Shown here: one piece after another, positions 1 to 9,421 of the stretch | How positions within the stretch are numbered: position 1 is the stretch's first letter | How the letters are laid out: each line of letters opens with the position of its first letter | Origin: Brachybacterium sp. FME24 | GTDB lineage: Bacteria > Actinomycetota > Actinomycetes > Actinomycetales > Dermabacteraceae | Length of the DNA: 64,000 bases | Assembly (NCBI RefSeq): GCF_014897705.1 | Contig: NZ_JABUXV010000003.1 | Coordinates: 186,001-250,000 of the forward strand | Direction of reading: 5' to 3' | The notes under the pieces: generated by a model | Databases searched by the model: none | Told to the model about the DNA's origin: nothing | Seen by the model: only the letters and a program-made list of their open reading frames with translations | Position numbers and translations under genes: made by a program

Positions 1-305
1 ATCAGCGCCTCGGAGCCCACCACCTCGTCGGCCAGGTATTCCTTGTTCGGTGGCGGGACCATGTCGAACAGGCGGATCGCCTCATCGCGCAGCGCCCTCA
101 TCCCCCGCTGGGACAGCGGGGTGTTCTCGTGGGAGAAGATCGCGTCGGCCCACACCCGCGGATCGGGTTCGTCGACCCCTGCGGTGGGCACGATGACCAC
201 ATCGCAGTAGTCCGGGATCGGGATGTCGCGCAGTGCCAGCGAACTGCCGGCGGTCGTGGCCGGACCCGTGTGCAGATCCGCGTCGGACGGGACGTCGTCG
301 CTCAT
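1..305 (-). CDS. Hypothetical protein, N-terminal part (cut by window edge)
   Basis: An open frame starts at ATG 305 behind a GAGGGAG stretch about 11 bases upstream and runs off the left edge after 101 codons. It begins MSDDVPSDADLHTGPATT and continues with a 'DYCDVVIVPT' segment and 'RALRDEAIRLFDM'. The layout faintly resembles DUF2867-type proteins, but I cannot assign a family. It lies 51 bases downstream of murA on the same strand, so it may be co-transcribed. The lysophospholipid acyltransferase often seen beside murA in relatives is not recognisable here. Confidence 0.55.
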   Translation of the reverse strand, partial: MSDDVPSDADLHTGPATTAGSSLALRDIPIPDYCDVVIVPTAGVDEPDPRVWADAIFSHENTPLSQRGMRALRDEAIRLFDMVPPPNKEYLADEVVGSEAL

Positions 306-356
306 GGTCAGCTGTGCTCCCTCGGCTCGCAATGGGTGGTCGGTGCTCCCGCGACG

Positions 357-1673
357 TCAGTTCTCCCAGTATTCAGCGCCCAGCGCCGTGAGCTTCTCCC
401 GGAAGGACTCGTAGCCGCGGTCGATGAGGTCGATGCCGCGGATCGTGGAGACGCCCTCGGCGCCGAGCGCAGCGATCAGGTACGAGAAGCCGCCGCGCAG
501 ATCGGGGACTGTGATGTCCGCGCCACGCAGGGTCTTGGGACCGGAGATCACGGCGGAGTGGTTGTAGTTGCTGCGCCCGAACCGGCAGCTGGAGCCACCG
601 AGGCACTCGCGGTACACCTGGATGTGGGCGCCCATGTCGTTCAGCGCCGACGTGAAGCCCAGCCGGTTCTCGTACACCGTCTCGTGGACGATGGAGATGC
701 CGTCGGCCTGCGTCAGCGCGACCACCAACGGCTGCTGCCAGTCGGTCATGAGGCCGGGGTGCACATCCGTCTCCACCGCGATCGCGCGCAACGGCGTGCC
801 CGGGTGGTAGAAGCGGATCCCGGCCTCGGTGATGTCCATCCCGCCGCCGACCTTTCGGAAGGTGTTCAGGAAGGTCGCCATCGGCTTCTGCTGGGCGCCG
901 CGCACGAGCACCGAGCCCTTGGTCACCAGCGCCGCGCAGGCCCAGGACGCGGCCTCGATGCGATCGGGCAGTGCCACGTGCTCGTAGCCGCCCAGCTCCT
1001 CGACGCCCTCGATGGTGATGGTGCGGTCGGTCTGGACCGAGATGAGCGCACCCATCTTCTGCAGCACCGCGATGAGGTCCTCGATCTCGGGCTCGACGGC
1101 GGCGTTGACCAGCTCGGTGATGCCCTGGGCGCGCACAGCGGTCAGCAGGACCTGTTCGGTCGCACCGACGCTGGGGTACTCCAGGTGGATCTTGGCACCA
1201 CGCAGCCCGTTCGGCGCCGTGATGTAGATGCCCATCTCGCGCTTGTCCACGACCGCGCCGAAGTTGCGCAGCACATCGAGGTGGTAGTTGATCGGACGGT
1301 CCCCGATCCGGCACCCGCCGAGATCGGGGATGATCGCCTCGCCGAGGCGGTGCAGCAGCGGACCGCAGAACAGGATCGGGATGCGGGAGCTGCCCGCATG
1401 CGCGTCGATATCGGCCACGTGGGCGCGCTCGACGTTCGAGGGGTCCATGCGCAGGGTGCCGCCGGCGACGTCGCGCTCGACCTTGACGCCGTGGATCGAC
1501 AGGAGCTCGGAGACGATCTGCACGTCGCGGATGTCCGGGACCGATTCCAGCACGCTGGGGCGGTTGCCCAGCAGTGACGCCACCATCGCCTTGGAGACCA
1601 GGTTCTTCGCCCCGCGGACGGTGATCTCACCGTCGAGGGGGCGCCCTCCGCGGACGTGGAATGTCGAGCTCAT
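357..1673 (-). CDS. murA: UDP-N-acetylglucosamine 1-carboxyvinyltransferase (MurA)
   Basis: First committed step of peptidoglycan synthesis in the cytoplasm: transfers enolpyruvate from PEP to UDP-GlcNAc. The 438-residue product has the family length. The active-site Lys/Asn pair lies in 'RGAKN' (residues 20-24) and the catalytic cysteine, target of fosfomycin in the family, is present as Cys121 in 'LGGCRIGDRP', so intrinsic fosfomycin resistance by Cys-to-Asp change is not indicated. I chose ATG 1673 because AAGGA precedes it at good spacing; an upstream in-frame start at 1742 would add 23 residues unlike the family. It lies 124 bases downstream of leuD on the same strand. Confidence 0.95.
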   Translation of the reverse strand: MSSTFHVRGGRPLDGEITVRGAKNLVSKAMVASLLGNRPSVLESVPDIRDVQIVSELLSIHGVKVERDVAGGTLRMDPSNVERAHVADIDAHAGSSRIPILFCGPLLHRLGEAIIPDLGGCRIGDRPINYHLDVLRNFGAVVDKREMGIYITAPNGLRGAKIHLEYPSVGATEQVLLTAVRAQGITELVNAAVEPEIEDLIAVLQKMGALISVQTDRTITIEGVEELGGYEHVALPDRIEAASWACAALVTKGSVLVRGAQQKPMATFLNTFRKVGGGMDITEAGIRFYHPGTPLRAIAVETDVHPGLMTDWQQPLVVALTQADGISIVHETVYENRLGFTSALNDMGAHIQVYRECLGGSSCRFGRSNYNHSAVISGPKTLRGADITVPDLRGGFSYLIAALGAEGVSTIRGIDLIDRGYESFREKLTALGAEYWEN

Positions 1674-1797
1674 AGTGTCCTTGCTTCGCTGGACAGGCGT
1701 CACGGACGCCCGGTGTCTGACCAGCTCACCATACCGGAGCACACTGCGCGGACACCGCGATCCCCGTCATACCCGCGCCGACCGACCGGGCGGTGGG

Positions 1798-2418
1798 TCA
1801 GACGCTCTCGGCGTTGCGCGCGGGCAGCGTCTTGGGCAGCCACGCCGGGCGCTTCGCCTCGAAGTCCGTGATGTCCTGCTCGTGGCGCAGGGTGAGGCCG
1901 ATATCGTCCAGGCCCTCCATCAGGCGCCAGCGGGTGTAGTCGTCGACGTCGAAGCGGAATACGGCTCCAGCCTCGCCCGCGTGGGCCTGACGGTTCTCGA
2001 GGTCGATGGTCACCTCGGTGCCGGGCGCCTCCTCGAGGATCTTCCACAGCTGCTCGAGGTCGTCCTCGGAGAGCACGCCGGCGACGAGGCCCTGCTTGCC
2101 GGCATTGCCGCGGAAGATGTCCGCGAATCGGCTCGAGAGCACGGCCTTGAAGCCGTAGTCGCGCAGTGCCCACACGGCGTGCTCACGGGAGGATCCGGTG
2201 CCGAAATCGGGACCCGCGACCAGCACGGAGCCCTTCGTGTAGGCGGGACGATTCAGCACGAAGTCGGGATCGTTCGTGCGCCAGGCGTGGAACAGGCCGT
2301 CGTCGAATCCGGTCTTGGTGACCCGCTTGAGGTACACGGCCGGGATGATCTGGTCGGTGTCGACGTTGCTGCGACGCAGGGGGACACCGATGCCGGTGTG
2401 GGTGGTGAAGGCTTCCAT
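1798..2418 (-). CDS. leuD: 3-isopropylmalate dehydratase small subunit (LeuD)
   Basis: Small subunit of isopropylmalate isomerase, which converts 2-isopropylmalate to 3-isopropylmalate in leucine synthesis. The 206-aa product matches family length and shows '[13 protein letters not shown]' near the N-terminus and the swivel-domain '[13 protein letters not shown]' substrate-binding segment. ATG 2418 gives the canonical '[14 protein letters not shown]' start; longer upstream frames overlap leuC. It follows leuC by 14 bases, so the two subunits are co-transcribed and probably translationally coupled. Confidence 0.95.
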   Translation of the reverse strand: MEAFTTHTGIGVPLRRSNVDTDQIIPAVYLKRVTKTGFDDGLFHAWRTNDPDFVLNRPAYTKGSVLVAGPDFGTGSSREHAVWALRDYGFKAVLSSRFADIFRGNAGKQGLVAGVLSEDDLEQLWKILEEAPGTEVTIDLENRQAHAGEAGAVFRFDVDDYTRWRLMEGLDDIGLTLRHEQDITDFEAKRPAWLPKTLPARNAESV

Positions 2419-2432
2419 GGCGATGCTCCTGA

Positions 2433-3872
2433 TCAGGCGACGGGCTGGAGATCGGAGGGCGCGGTCGGGGCGCCCAGATCCGACGGGGTGGACAGCGTGC
2501 CGCGCACCGCGGTGGCAGCGGCGACGACCGGGGACACCAGGTGGGTGCGTCCGCCCTTGCCCTGGCGGCCCTCGAAGTTGCGGTTCGAGGTGGAGGCCGC
2601 ACGCTCCCCCGGCGCGAGCTGGTCGGGGTTCATGCCCAGGCACATGGAGCAGCCGGCCTGGCGCCACTCGGCACCGAAGGCGAGGAAGATCTGATCCAGC
2701 CCCTCCTTCTCGGCCTGCAGCCGCACCCGTGCCGACCCCGGCACGACCATGACCCGCACCTCGGGGTGCTTCCGGCGTCCCTCCAGCACGGAGGCGAAGG
2801 CCCGCAGGTCCTCGATGCGGCCGTTGGTGCACGACCCCATGAAGACGGTGTCGACCTTGATGTCCTTCAACGGGGTGCCGGGGACGAGGTCCATGTACTC
2901 CAGGGCGTTCTCGGCGGCGACGCGGGCGTTGTCGTCGGTGAAGTCCTCCGGGGCCGGCACGGAGGCCGACAGCGGCAGACCCTGGCCGGGATTGGTGCCC
3001 CAGGTGACGAACGGCTCGAGGTCATCGGCGTCGATGTGCACCTCGGTGTCGAAGGTGGCGTCGTCCTCGGAACGCAGCGTCTTCCAGTACTCGACCGCCT
3101 CGTCCCAGTCCGCGCCCTGCGGGGCGTGGGGACGGCCCTGGACGTACTCGAAGGTGGTCTCGTCCGGGGCGATCATGCCCGCGCGGGCGCCGGCCTCGAT
3201 GGACATGTTGCAGATCGTCATCCGGCCCTCCATGGAGAGCGTGCGGATGGCCTCGCCGCGGTACTCGAGCACATAGCCCGCGCCGCCGCCGGTCCCGATC
3301 TTCGCGATCACCGCGAGGATGATGTCCTTCGCGGTCACGCCCGGCTTCAGAGTGCCGTCGACGGTGATCGCCATGGTCTTGAACGGATTCAGGGGCAGCG
3401 TCTGGGTGGCGAGCACGTGCTCGACCTCGCTGGTGCCGATGCCGAAGGCGAGCGCGCCGAACGCACCGTGGGTCGAGGTGTGCGAGTCCCCGCACACCAC
3501 GGTGATGCCCGGCATCGTCAGGCCCAACTGCGGGCCCACGACGTGCACGATGCCCTGGTCCACATCGCCCAGGCTGTGGATGCGCACCCCGAACTCCTCG
3601 GCATTGCGTCGCAGGGTGTCGATCTGGGTGCGCGAGGTGAGGTCCGCGATCGGCTTGTCGATGTCGATCGTCGGGGTGTTGTGGTCCTCGGTCGCGAGCT
3701 GCTGATCGAGGCGACGGGGGGTGCGGCCCTCCTGGCGGAGACCGTCGAACGCCTGCGGGCTGGTCACCTCGTGCAGCAGCTGGAGGTCGATGTACAGCAG
3801 ATCCGGTTCGCCGTTCTCTCCGAGACGGACCACGTGATCCGCCCAGACCTTCTCCGCGAGGGTCCCCGCCAT
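2433..3872 (-). CDS. leuC: 3-isopropylmalate dehydratase large subunit (LeuC)
   Basis: Aconitase-family large subunit carrying the [4Fe-4S] cluster for isopropylmalate isomerisation. The 479-aa product has the cluster cysteines in '[10 protein letters not shown]' and '[11 protein letters not shown]', plus the family '[19 protein letters not shown]' block. ATG 3872 is preceded by GGAAGGA. It heads leuC-leuD and is transcribed away from the IclR-type regulator at 4014; the 141-base spacer holds a palindrome between plausible leuC -35 and -10 elements (see 3972). Confidence 0.96.
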   Translation of the reverse strand: MAGTLAEKVWADHVVRLGENGEPDLLYIDLQLLHEVTSPQAFDGLRQEGRTPRRLDQQLATEDHNTPTIDIDKPIADLTSRTQIDTLRRNAEEFGVRIHSLGDVDQGIVHVVGPQLGLTMPGITVVCGDSHTSTHGAFGALAFGIGTSEVEHVLATQTLPLNPFKTMAITVDGTLKPGVTAKDIILAVIAKIGTGGGAGYVLEYRGEAIRTLSMEGRMTICNMSIEAGARAGMIAPDETTFEYVQGRPHAPQGADWDEAVEYWKTLRSEDDATFDTEVHIDADDLEPFVTWGTNPGQGLPLSASVPAPEDFTDDNARVAAENALEYMDLVPGTPLKDIKVDTVFMGSCTNGRIEDLRAFASVLEGRRKHPEVRVMVVPGSARVRLQAEKEGLDQIFLAFGAEWRQAGCSMCLGMNPDQLAPGERAASTSNRNFEGRQGKGGRTHLVSPVVAAATAVRGTLSTPSDLGAPTAPSDLQPVA

Positions 3873-3971
3873 GTCGATCCTTCCCTGCGTCCGTCGTGGG
3901 GACGCGCGTCTGCATGCTGAAACGCGCTCGGGGTGCAAGCGCAGGTCCCATCGTGTGCCGGTCCATGATCT

Positions 3972-3985
3972 GACGCACTTGCGTC
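3972..3985. promoter_or_regulatory. Palindrome GACGCA-CT-TGCGTC, likely leuCD/IclR operator
   Basis: A perfect 6-bp inverted repeat with a 2-base spacer in the divergent leuC/iclR intergenic region. On the plus strand it overlaps a -35-like TTGCGT (3979-3984), 17 bases before a -10-like CAGTAT (4002-4007) that would start transcription near the ATG at 4014. On the minus strand it lies between TTGGTG and GATCAT, a weak leuC promoter. IclR-type regulators of leuCD (LtbR, NdgR) bind such divergent regions; assignment here is inference. Confidence 0.5.
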
Positions 3986-4013
3986 TCACCAAATAAGACG
4001 GCAGTATCGGAGC

Positions 4014-4748
4014 ATGGACAAGATCTCGGAGGAGAACGGCAGCGGCGTCGGCGTGCTCGACAAGGCGGCCATCGTGCTCGGTGCCCTGGAAGCTGGACCT
4101 GCCACTCTCGCCCAGCTCGTGCAATCGACCGGGTTGGCCCGCCCTACTGCCCACCGCCTGGCGGTGGCGCTCGAGTACCACCACCTGGTCTCCCGCGACA
4201 TGCAGGGCCGCTTCATCCTCGGACCGCGCCTGGGTGAGCTGGCCGCCGCCGCCGGGGAGGATCGACTCCTCGCCGCCGCCGGCCCGGTGCTGGCCGCCCT
4301 GCGCGATCACACCAGCGAGTCCGCCCAGCTCTACCGTCGCCAGGGCGACCACCGCATCTGCGTCGCCGCCGCCGAGCGCCCGATCGGGTTGCGCGACTCC
4401 GTCCCGCTGGGCTCGGCGCTGACCATGAAGGCCGGGTCCGCTGCACAGATCCTGCTGGCCTGGGAGGAGCCGGATCGCCTGCATCGCGGACTGCTCGGGG
4501 CGCGCTTCACAGCCACTCAGCTCTCCGCCGTGCGCCGTCGCGGGTGGGCGCAGTCCATCGGCGAGCGCGAGCCCGGCGTGGGCTCCGTCTCAGCCCCGGT
4601 GCGGGGCCCCAATGGCCGTGTCGTGGCCGCCCTGAGCATCTCCGGTCCGATCGAGCGCATCACTCGCCAGCCGGGCCGACTGCACGCGGCCTCCGTGATG
4701 AGCTCCGCGAACCACCTCACCGAACTGCTGCGCCGCGCAGGGGCCTGA
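4014..4748 (+). CDS. IclR-family regulator, leuCD-linked (LtbR/NdgR type)
   Basis: A 244-residue IclR-family regulator: N-terminal winged helix-turn-helix ('[20 protein letters not shown]', about residues 30-50) followed by the effector domain with '[20 protein letters not shown]'. Divergent placement next to leuCD is the conserved actinobacterial arrangement for LtbR (Corynebacterium) and NdgR (Streptomyces), which control leucine genes and wider amino acid metabolism. The start has no separated ribosome-binding site, and a promoter with its predicted start point at the ATG suggests a leaderless message. The 3' end is 5 bases from the convergent stress-protein gene. Confidence 0.88.
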   Translation: MDKISEENGSGVGVLDKAAIVLGALEAGPATLAQLVQSTGLARPTAHRLAVALEYHHLVSRDMQGRFILGPRLGELAAAAGEDRLLAAAGPVLAALRDHTSESAQLYRRQGDHRICVAAAERPIGLRDSVPLGSALTMKAGSAAQILLAWEEPDRLHRGLLGARFTATQLSAVRRRGWAQSIGEREPGVGSVSAPVRGPNGRVVAALSISGPIERITRQPGRLHAASVMSSANHLTELLRRAGA

Positions 4749-4753
4749 GCTCC

Positions 4754-5593
4754 TCAGTCCCGTTCGATCCAGACCGGCGTATTGGCGTATCGCAGCACGG
4801 TGACCAGCTGACGGGGCGCGGAGACAGGCTTGTCGGGCCCGTGGACGCGGTCCCCCGCCACCACGATCATGCTCGCCCCCTCACTGGCATGCACGAGTTC
4901 CTTCGCGCTCCCGGTGGCGGCGACGCTCACATCGCGCACGTACACGTTCGGGTGCGACAGCGCGATCCGTTCGCTGGTGCGCGCAAGGATCTCCTGCGCC
5001 TGCTCCGGGGTCGTCTCGGCGCGGACGATGAGCTGGATGTCCTGGCGATACGCGGAGGCGAGATCGGCAGCGCGGGTGACGACCTCGGTCGCACTCTCGT
5101 GATGGACCAGCCCGATCGGCCCGTCACTGTCGACCATGCCGCGCACGACCACGACCGGACAGTGGGAGCGGGCGGCAAGCGCCAGGCTCTTGGAGCCGAC
5201 GATGAGCGTCAGCAACCGGCCCATCCCCCGCCCGCCGACGACGATCACGTCAGAGTCGCTGCTGGCCTCGACCAGCACCGGCACGGCATTGCCGTCGACG
5301 ATCTCCGAGGTGATCGGGAGATCTGGATGCCCTTCCCGGGCGATCGCCAGGGCGTCCTTGATCAGGCTGTGCGCGGCGTTGCGGATGCCCGATCCGGTCA
5401 TGCCCGGGATCGGATCGGTGTTCACATCGAGCTCTGTCCACACGAAGGCGTGGATCAGGTGCAAGGTGCCGCCGACCCGCTCGGCATGGCGAGCGGCCCA
5501 TTGGACGGCGAGGTCCGACTCGTCGGCGTCGAAGACGCCCACGGTGATCATCGGCGGCGTATTCTGCGGCGCTGGCGGAGTGACGTGCGTCAT
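4754..5593 (-). CDS. Universal stress protein, two tandem UspA domains
   Basis: 279 residues with two UspA-like domains: the first begins 'MITVGVFDADESDLAVQWAA' and contains an ATP-binding-type 'VVGGRGMGRL' glycine loop followed by 'LALAARSHCPVVVV'; the second begins 'DGPIGLVHHESATEVV' and ends with 'IVVAGDRVHG'. The second glycine motif is less canonical. Cytoplasmic; stress or ATP-binding roles are known for the family but the specific role is unknown. ATG 5593 is the first in-frame start after the tRNA region; an ATG at codon 15 is an alternative. Confidence 0.85.
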   Translation of the reverse strand: MTHVTPPAPQNTPPMITVGVFDADESDLAVQWAARHAERVGGTLHLIHAFVWTELDVNTDPIPGMTGSGIRNAAHSLIKDALAIAREGHPDLPITSEIVDGNAVPVLVEASSDSDVIVVGGRGMGRLLTLIVGSKSLALAARSHCPVVVVRGMVDSDGPIGLVHHESATEVVTRAADLASAYRQDIQLIVRAETTPEQAQEILARTSERIALSHPNVYVRDVSVAATGSAKELVHASEGASMIVVAGDRVHGPDKPVSAPRQLVTVLRYANTPVWIERD

Positions 5594-5676
5594 ATCGCGA
5601 CGATACTCCGTCCGGCGCCCGATTCCCAGGAGAACTGGACACCTGGAGGCGGCAGAAGAACATTGCGGGGAAACAG

Positions 5677-5707
5677 AAAAGGAGCCGATACCTATGGCAT
5701 CGACTCC
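5677..5707 (-). terminator. Intrinsic terminator of the tRNA operon
   Basis: Read on the minus strand, GGAGTCGAT pairs with ATCGGCTCC (9 pairs including one G-U) around a 9-base loop and is followed by TTTT and a T-rich stretch. It lies 6 bases downstream of the last tRNA-Glu copy. Confidence 0.75.
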
Positions 5708-5713
5708 AGTCCG

Positions 5714-5786
5714 TACCCCGTACCGGATTTGAACCGGTGTTACCGCCGTGAGAGGGCGACGTCCTAGGCCGCTAGACGAACGGGGC
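5714..5786 (-). tRNA. tRNA-Glu (CUC), copy 3 in transcription order
   Basis: 73-nt cloverleaf on the minus strand: acceptor GCCCCGT/ACGGGGT with discriminator A, anticodon arm GCCCT-CTCAC-GGCGG region giving CTC, and a T arm ending in GGTTCAAATCC. CCA is not encoded. Identical to the copies at 5815 and 5916, in a 101-bp tandem array. Confidence 0.93.
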
Positions 5787-5814
5787 CTGCGCAAGAACCG
5801 AAGCACTCGCGTCG
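5787..5814 (-). repeat. 28-bp spacer of tRNA-Glu array, identical to 5888-5915
   Basis: The spacer between tRNA-Glu copies is the same 28 bases in both positions, so the array is a perfect 101-bp tandem repeat rather than independent tRNA genes. This indicates recent duplication or ongoing homogenisation. Confidence 0.9.
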
Positions 5815-5887
5815 TACCCCGTACCGGATTTGAACCGGTGTTACCGCCGTGAGAGGGCGACGTCCTAGGCCGCTAGACGAACGGGGC
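5815..5887 (-). tRNA. tRNA-Glu (CUC), copy 2
   Basis: Identical 73-nt sequence to the other two tRNA-Glu copies, anticodon CTC, no encoded CCA, same strand and spacing. Confidence 0.93.
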
Positions 5888-5915
5888 CTGCGCAAGAACC
5901 GAAGCACTCGCGTCG

Positions 5916-5988
5916 TACCCCGTACCGGATTTGAACCGGTGTTACCGCCGTGAGAGGGCGACGTCCTAGGCCGCTAGACGAACGGGGC
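5916..5988 (-). tRNA. tRNA-Glu (CUC), copy 1
   Basis: First tRNA-Glu after tRNA-Gln in the operon. Identical 73-nt gene, anticodon CTC. It lies 33 bases from the tRNA-Gln gene. Confidence 0.93.
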
Positions 5989-6021
5989 GCGGACCGCACG
6001 GCGAACAATCGCCGTGAAGCG

Positions 6022-6093
6022 CTGGGGTACCAGGACTCGAACCTAGAACGACGGTACCAGAAACCGCTGTGTTGCCAATTACACCATACCCCA
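6022..6093 (-). tRNA. tRNA-Gln (CUG)
   Basis: 72-nt cloverleaf: acceptor TGGGGTA/TACCCCA with discriminator G, anticodon loop TTCTGGT (CTG) on a GCGGT/ACCGT stem with one G-U pair, and T arm containing GGTTCGAGTCC. No encoded CCA. First tRNA of the operon. The window also encodes GatCAB, needed to amidate Glu-tRNA(Gln) where no glutaminyl-tRNA synthetase exists. Confidence 0.94.
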
Positions 6094-6187
6094 TGGTGAG
6101 AGCACGTTTCCTTGTCTCTTCCCGATCTGTTCCCCGGTGGAATCCGAGGCCTTATCGAGCTGATCCGCAGTGGCGTACCGAGGTAAG

Positions 6188-6216
6188 ACACTACCGGGTC
6201 TTCTCGTCCTTGACAA
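6188..6216 (-). promoter_or_regulatory. Putative sigma-70-type promoter of the tRNA operon
   Basis: Minus-strand TTGTCA (6211-6216) and TAGTGT (6188-6193) separated by exactly 17 bases, about 95 bases upstream of tRNA-Gln and in the correct orientation. Confidence 0.55.
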
Positions 6217-6231
6217 AGCGAGAAGGGCCTT

Positions 6232-6269
6232 GAGCGCTGTGAGGCTGAGCACGCCGCCCCACAGCGCTC
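6232..6269 (-). terminator. Hairpin downstream of gltX
   Basis: Perfect 10-bp inverted repeat GAGCGCTGTG/CACAGCGCTC with an 18-base loop, starting 7 bases after the gltX stop codon. There is no T-run, so it is a terminator-like or 3'-end stabilising structure rather than a textbook intrinsic terminator. Confidence 0.5.
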
Positions 6270-6275
6270 ATCAGG

Positions 6276-7796
6276 TCACCGAGCCGTGGCGAGCCGATCG
6301 CGCAGCGCGCGCAAGCGGGCCAGGCTCGAGGGCTTGCCCAGCAGTTCCATGGACTCGAACAACGGTGGGGAGATGCGTCGGCCGGAGATCGCGCTGCGCA
6401 ACGGCCCGAAAGCCAGTCGCGGCTTGATGCCGAGGTCCTCGACGATCGCCTCGCGCAGGACGCCCTCCAGAGGCGCTGCGGTGAAGGACTCGGTCGGCAC
6501 CGCCTCGACCTCGGAGATCGCCCGCTCGAGCACGGCCACCGGGTCGTCCCCGAGCTTCTTCAGAGCATCGTCCTGGACCACCAGGTCCTCGTCGGCGGTG
6601 AACAGGAAGCCCATCAGGTCCGGGGCCTCGCCGAGCAGGTTCATGCGGGTCTGCACGAGCGGGGTGGCAGCGGAGACCAGTGCGCGCTGCTCCGGCGTCA
6701 CGGTCTCCCCCAGCACGCCACCGTGCTGCAGATACGGGATCAGTCGCTCGCTGAGATCGGCCTCGGGCAGCAGCCGGATATGGTCCGCGTTGATGGCGGT
6801 GGCCTTCTTGATGTCCACGCGAGCCGGATTCGGGTTGACGTCCTCGGCCGTGAAGCGTTCGACGAGCTGCTGGCGGCTGAAGATGTCCTCGTCTGCGCTG
6901 TAGCCCCACCCCAGCAGCGAGAGGTAGTTGACCATGCCTTCGGGCACGAATCCCTGTTCGCGATAGAGGAACAGGTCTGCCTGCGGATCACGCTTGGAGA
7001 GCTTCTTGTTGCCCTCGCCCATGACGTAGGGAAGGTGACCGAACTCGGGGACGCGCTCGGCGACGCCGATGTCGATCAGGGCCCGGTACAGCGCGATCTG
7101 ACGTGGGGTCGAGGACAGGATGTCCTCGCCACGCAGGACGTGGGTGATCCGCATGAGCGCGTCGTCGACGGGATTGACCAGCGTGTAGAGCGGCTGACCG
7201 TTGGCGCGCACCACGACGAAGTCCGGCGTGGTGCCGGCCTTGAAGGTGATCTCACCGCGCACCAGGTCGGTGAAGGTGAGATCCGTATCGGGCATGCGCA
7301 GGCGCCAGGTGGGCTCGCGGCCCTCCGCGCGGTAGGCCGACTTCTGCTCATCGGTGAGGTCCCGATCGAAGCCGTCGTACCCGAGCTGAGGGTCCCCGCC
7401 CGCGGCGCGATGGCGCGCGGAGATCTCCTCCGCGGTGGAGTAGGACTCGTAGATGTGCCCGGCGTCCTTCAACTTCGCGATGACGCCCTGGTAGATATCG
7501 GCGCGCTGGGACTGACGATAGGGGCCATCGGGACCACCCACCTCGACGCCCTCGTCCCAGTCGATGCCCAGCCAGCGCATGGCGTCCAGCAGCTGGTGGT
7601 AGGACTCCTCGCTGTCACGCGCGGCATCGGTGTCCTCGATGCGGAAGATGAGTTTGCCGCCGTGATGCCGGGCATGTGCCCAGTTGAACAGAGCGGTGCG
7701 CACCATGCCGACGTGCGGGGTGCCCGTGGGGCTGGGGCAGAAGCGCACCCGGACCTCGTCGGTGGGTGCTGAGGTCTGTGCCGGGGTGGTCGTCAC
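6276..7796 (-). CDS. gltX: Glutamyl-tRNA synthetase (GltX)
   Basis: Class I aminoacyl-tRNA synthetase charging tRNA-Glu and, in bacteria without GlnRS, mischarging tRNA-Gln for GatCAB. The 506-aa product shows the HIGH-type signature '[10 protein letters not shown]' (residues 21-30) and the KMSKS-type 'KLSKR' (265-269). The start is GTG 7796 behind a good AGGAG. It sits directly upstream of its likely tRNA substrates, three tRNA-Glu and one tRNA-Gln. A non-discriminating specificity is inferred from the presence of gatCAB, not proven by sequence. Confidence 0.96.
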   Translation of the reverse strand: MTTTPAQTSAPTDEVRVRFCPSPTGTPHVGMVRTALFNWAHARHHGGKLIFRIEDTDAARDSEESYHQLLDAMRWLGIDWDEGVEVGGPDGPYRQSQRADIYQGVIAKLKDAGHIYESYSTAEEISARHRAAGGDPQLGYDGFDRDLTDEQKSAYRAEGREPTWRLRMPDTDLTFTDLVRGEITFKAGTTPDFVVVRANGQPLYTLVNPVDDALMRITHVLRGEDILSSTPRQIALYRALIDIGVAERVPEFGHLPYVMGEGNKKLSKRDPQADLFLYREQGFVPEGMVNYLSLLGWGYSADEDIFSRQQLVERFTAEDVNPNPARVDIKKATAINADHIRLLPEADLSERLIPYLQHGGVLGETVTPEQRALVSAATPLVQTRMNLLGEAPDLMGFLFTADEDLVVQDDALKKLGDDPVAVLERAISEVEAVPTESFTAAPLEGVLREAIVEDLGIKPRLAFGPLRSAISGRRISPPLFESMELLGKPSSLARLRALRDRLATAR

Positions 7797-7854
7797 GCGG
7801 GATGCTCCTGGAGGTGGGGGGATGATGTCGGGGCGGGCGGGGCTGCGCCGCGGG

Positions 7855-8631
7855 TCAGCGGCGCACGACGGGATTGGACAGCGTGCCGATTCCCGCGATG
7901 GTGACGTCGATGCTCGAGCCGGCCTCGACGGTGCGCACGCCGGCGGGGGTGCCGGTCAGGACCAGGTCACCGGGCAGCAGGGTGACCACGGTGGAGATCT
8001 CGGCGATGAGGTCGGCGACGGAACGGACCATGTCGGCGGTGGTGCCGTTCTGCGCGACCTCGCCGTCGACGCTCGAGGTGATCGCGACGGCGGAGGGGTC
8101 GAGGTCGGTCTCGATCCACGGACCGATCGGGCACGAGGTGTCGAACGCCTTGGCGCGGAACCACTGGTCCTCCTCGCGCTGCGCGTCGCGCGCGGTGAGG
8201 TCGTTGGCACAGGTGTATCCGAGGACGACGTCGGCGACATCCTCCGGGGAGACGTTCTTGGCCATCCGCTTGATGACCACCGCGAGCTCGGCCTCGAGAC
8301 TCACCTCGTGACTGTATTCCGGGATCACGATGGGATCACCGGGGCCGACGACGGCGGTGTTGGGCTTGAGGAAGAACAGGGCCTGCTCAGGAACCTCATT
8401 GCCGAGTTCGGCGGCGTGCGCGGCATAGTTGCGGCCGACGCACACCACTTTCGAGCGCGGGATGACGGGGGCGAGCAGGCGGACGTCCTCGAGAGGGACG
8501 ATCTTTCCGGTCGGACTGATCTCGGTGTACAGGGGGTCCCCGGTGATCCCGTAGACCATGTCCTGGCCATCCTTCGCCTGGACGATGCCGTACATGGGAT
8601 CTTCGCCGGTGGTGAATCGAGCAATACGCAT
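7855..8631 (-). CDS. Fumarylacetoacetate hydrolase-family protein
   Basis: 258-aa FAH-superfamily protein with the core '[17 protein letters not shown]' and metal-site region '[13 protein letters not shown]', followed by '[20 protein letters not shown]' and the C-terminal '[15 protein letters not shown]'. The family includes 2-hydroxyhepta-2,4-diene-1,7-dioate isomerases and acylpyruvases; the exact substrate cannot be read from the sequence. ATG 8631 gives the usual '[11 protein letters not shown]' start. It lies 58 bases upstream of gltX, the same arrangement as in many actinobacteria, suggesting co-transcription. Confidence 0.88.
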   Translation of the reverse strand: MRIARFTTGEDPMYGIVQAKDGQDMVYGITGDPLYTEISPTGKIVPLEDVRLLAPVIPRSKVVCVGRNYAAHAAELGNEVPEQALFFLKPNTAVVGPGDPIVIPEYSHEVSLEAELAVVIKRMAKNVSPEDVADVVLGYTCANDLTARDAQREEDQWFRAKAFDTSCPIGPWIETDLDPSAVAITSSVDGEVAQNGTTADMVRSVADLIAEISTVVTLLPGDLVLTGTPAGVRTVEAGSSIDVTIAGIGTLSNPVVRR

Positions 8632-8803
8632 GGTCGCCAGTCTAGGCCCGCCCATCGCGAGTGCTCCGGGGCGCCGTCGCCGCGGGGCTCCCCGGGGACG
8701 GGGGTGGCGGAGGTCGTGGAACCGAGGCGGAGTCCCGACGGATCCTCCTGGAGTCCGACGGAGCGTCCTCTACGATCGCCTCGACCGTAAAGGGGGTCAC
8801 GCG

Positions 8804-9358
8804 ATGCGCCGATCCTCGCCGTCGGAAGGAACCCGCGCCGTGTCCGCACCCGTTGCCCACCGGAACCCGCGCGTCTTCTATCGCGCCGGGCCCTCCACGC
8901 TGTACAAGGTGCTGGTGGCGGTCCAGCTGACAATCCTCACCCTCACGATGTCGAGCGGGGTCCTGCTCGCCGTCCTCGTCCCGGAGGACCCGCACCTTCC
9001 CCTCGCGGCGGTCTGCCTGCTGATGCTGTGCGTCCTCGGGACCGGGGTCGCGCTCCTGCTCCGCCCCGCCTTCCGCGTGACCACCGTCGGCATCGAGGTG
9101 CGGGGGTACCTCGTCGCCCACCGCCTCGGCTGGGCGGAGATCGCCGTCGTGGAGATCGACCGTGCCCTCATGAACCGGGGTGCGACCGTGGTCGTGCTGC
9201 GGGACGGCCGACGCATCCGCAGCGCACTGACGGGATCCCGCTTCGCCCTGTATCGCGGCGAGTCCATCCACGACCACGGATCCGACCTGCTGCAGCCTGC
9301 TCGTCCCACGCGAGCCGCGATCGACACGCATCGTCGATGGCTGCACGGGGCCCTCTGA
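8804..9358 (+). CDS. Membrane protein with C-terminal PH-like domain
   Basis: 184 residues: short cytoplasmic N-terminus, two membrane segments (about residues 37-60 and 68-88), then a PH-like domain starting 'FRVTTVGIEVRGYLVAHRLG' with 'WAEIAVVEID', as in the actinobacterial bPH_6/CFP-6 family. Function unknown. ATG 8804 follows a GGGGG-rich stretch; the longer upstream frame is arginine-rich and non-native. Convergent with the lipoprotein gene at 9422. Confidence 0.75.
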   Translation: MRRSSPSEGTRAVSAPVAHRNPRVFYRAGPSTLYKVLVAVQLTILTLTMSSGVLLAVLVPEDPHLPLAAVCLLMLCVLGTGVALLLRPAFRVTTVGIEVRGYLVAHRLGWAEIAVVEIDRALMNRGATVVVLRDGRRIRSALTGSRFALYRGESIHDHGSDLLQPARPTRAAIDTHRRWLHGAL

Positions 9359-9421
9359 GCCCTGCCGGACGACGTCCCACGAGGGTTCGTCCCTGTCGAC
9401 GGCCGCGGTCCGTGGCCCCGG

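Noticed and set aside
129-1577. 482-aa plus-strand frame opposite murA
   Set aside because: Shadow of murA, no domain and no ribosome-binding site.
5714-5988. Possible CRISPR or integration-site repeats
   Set aside because: Each 101-bp unit is a complete tRNA-Glu gene; no integrase or spacer variation is present.
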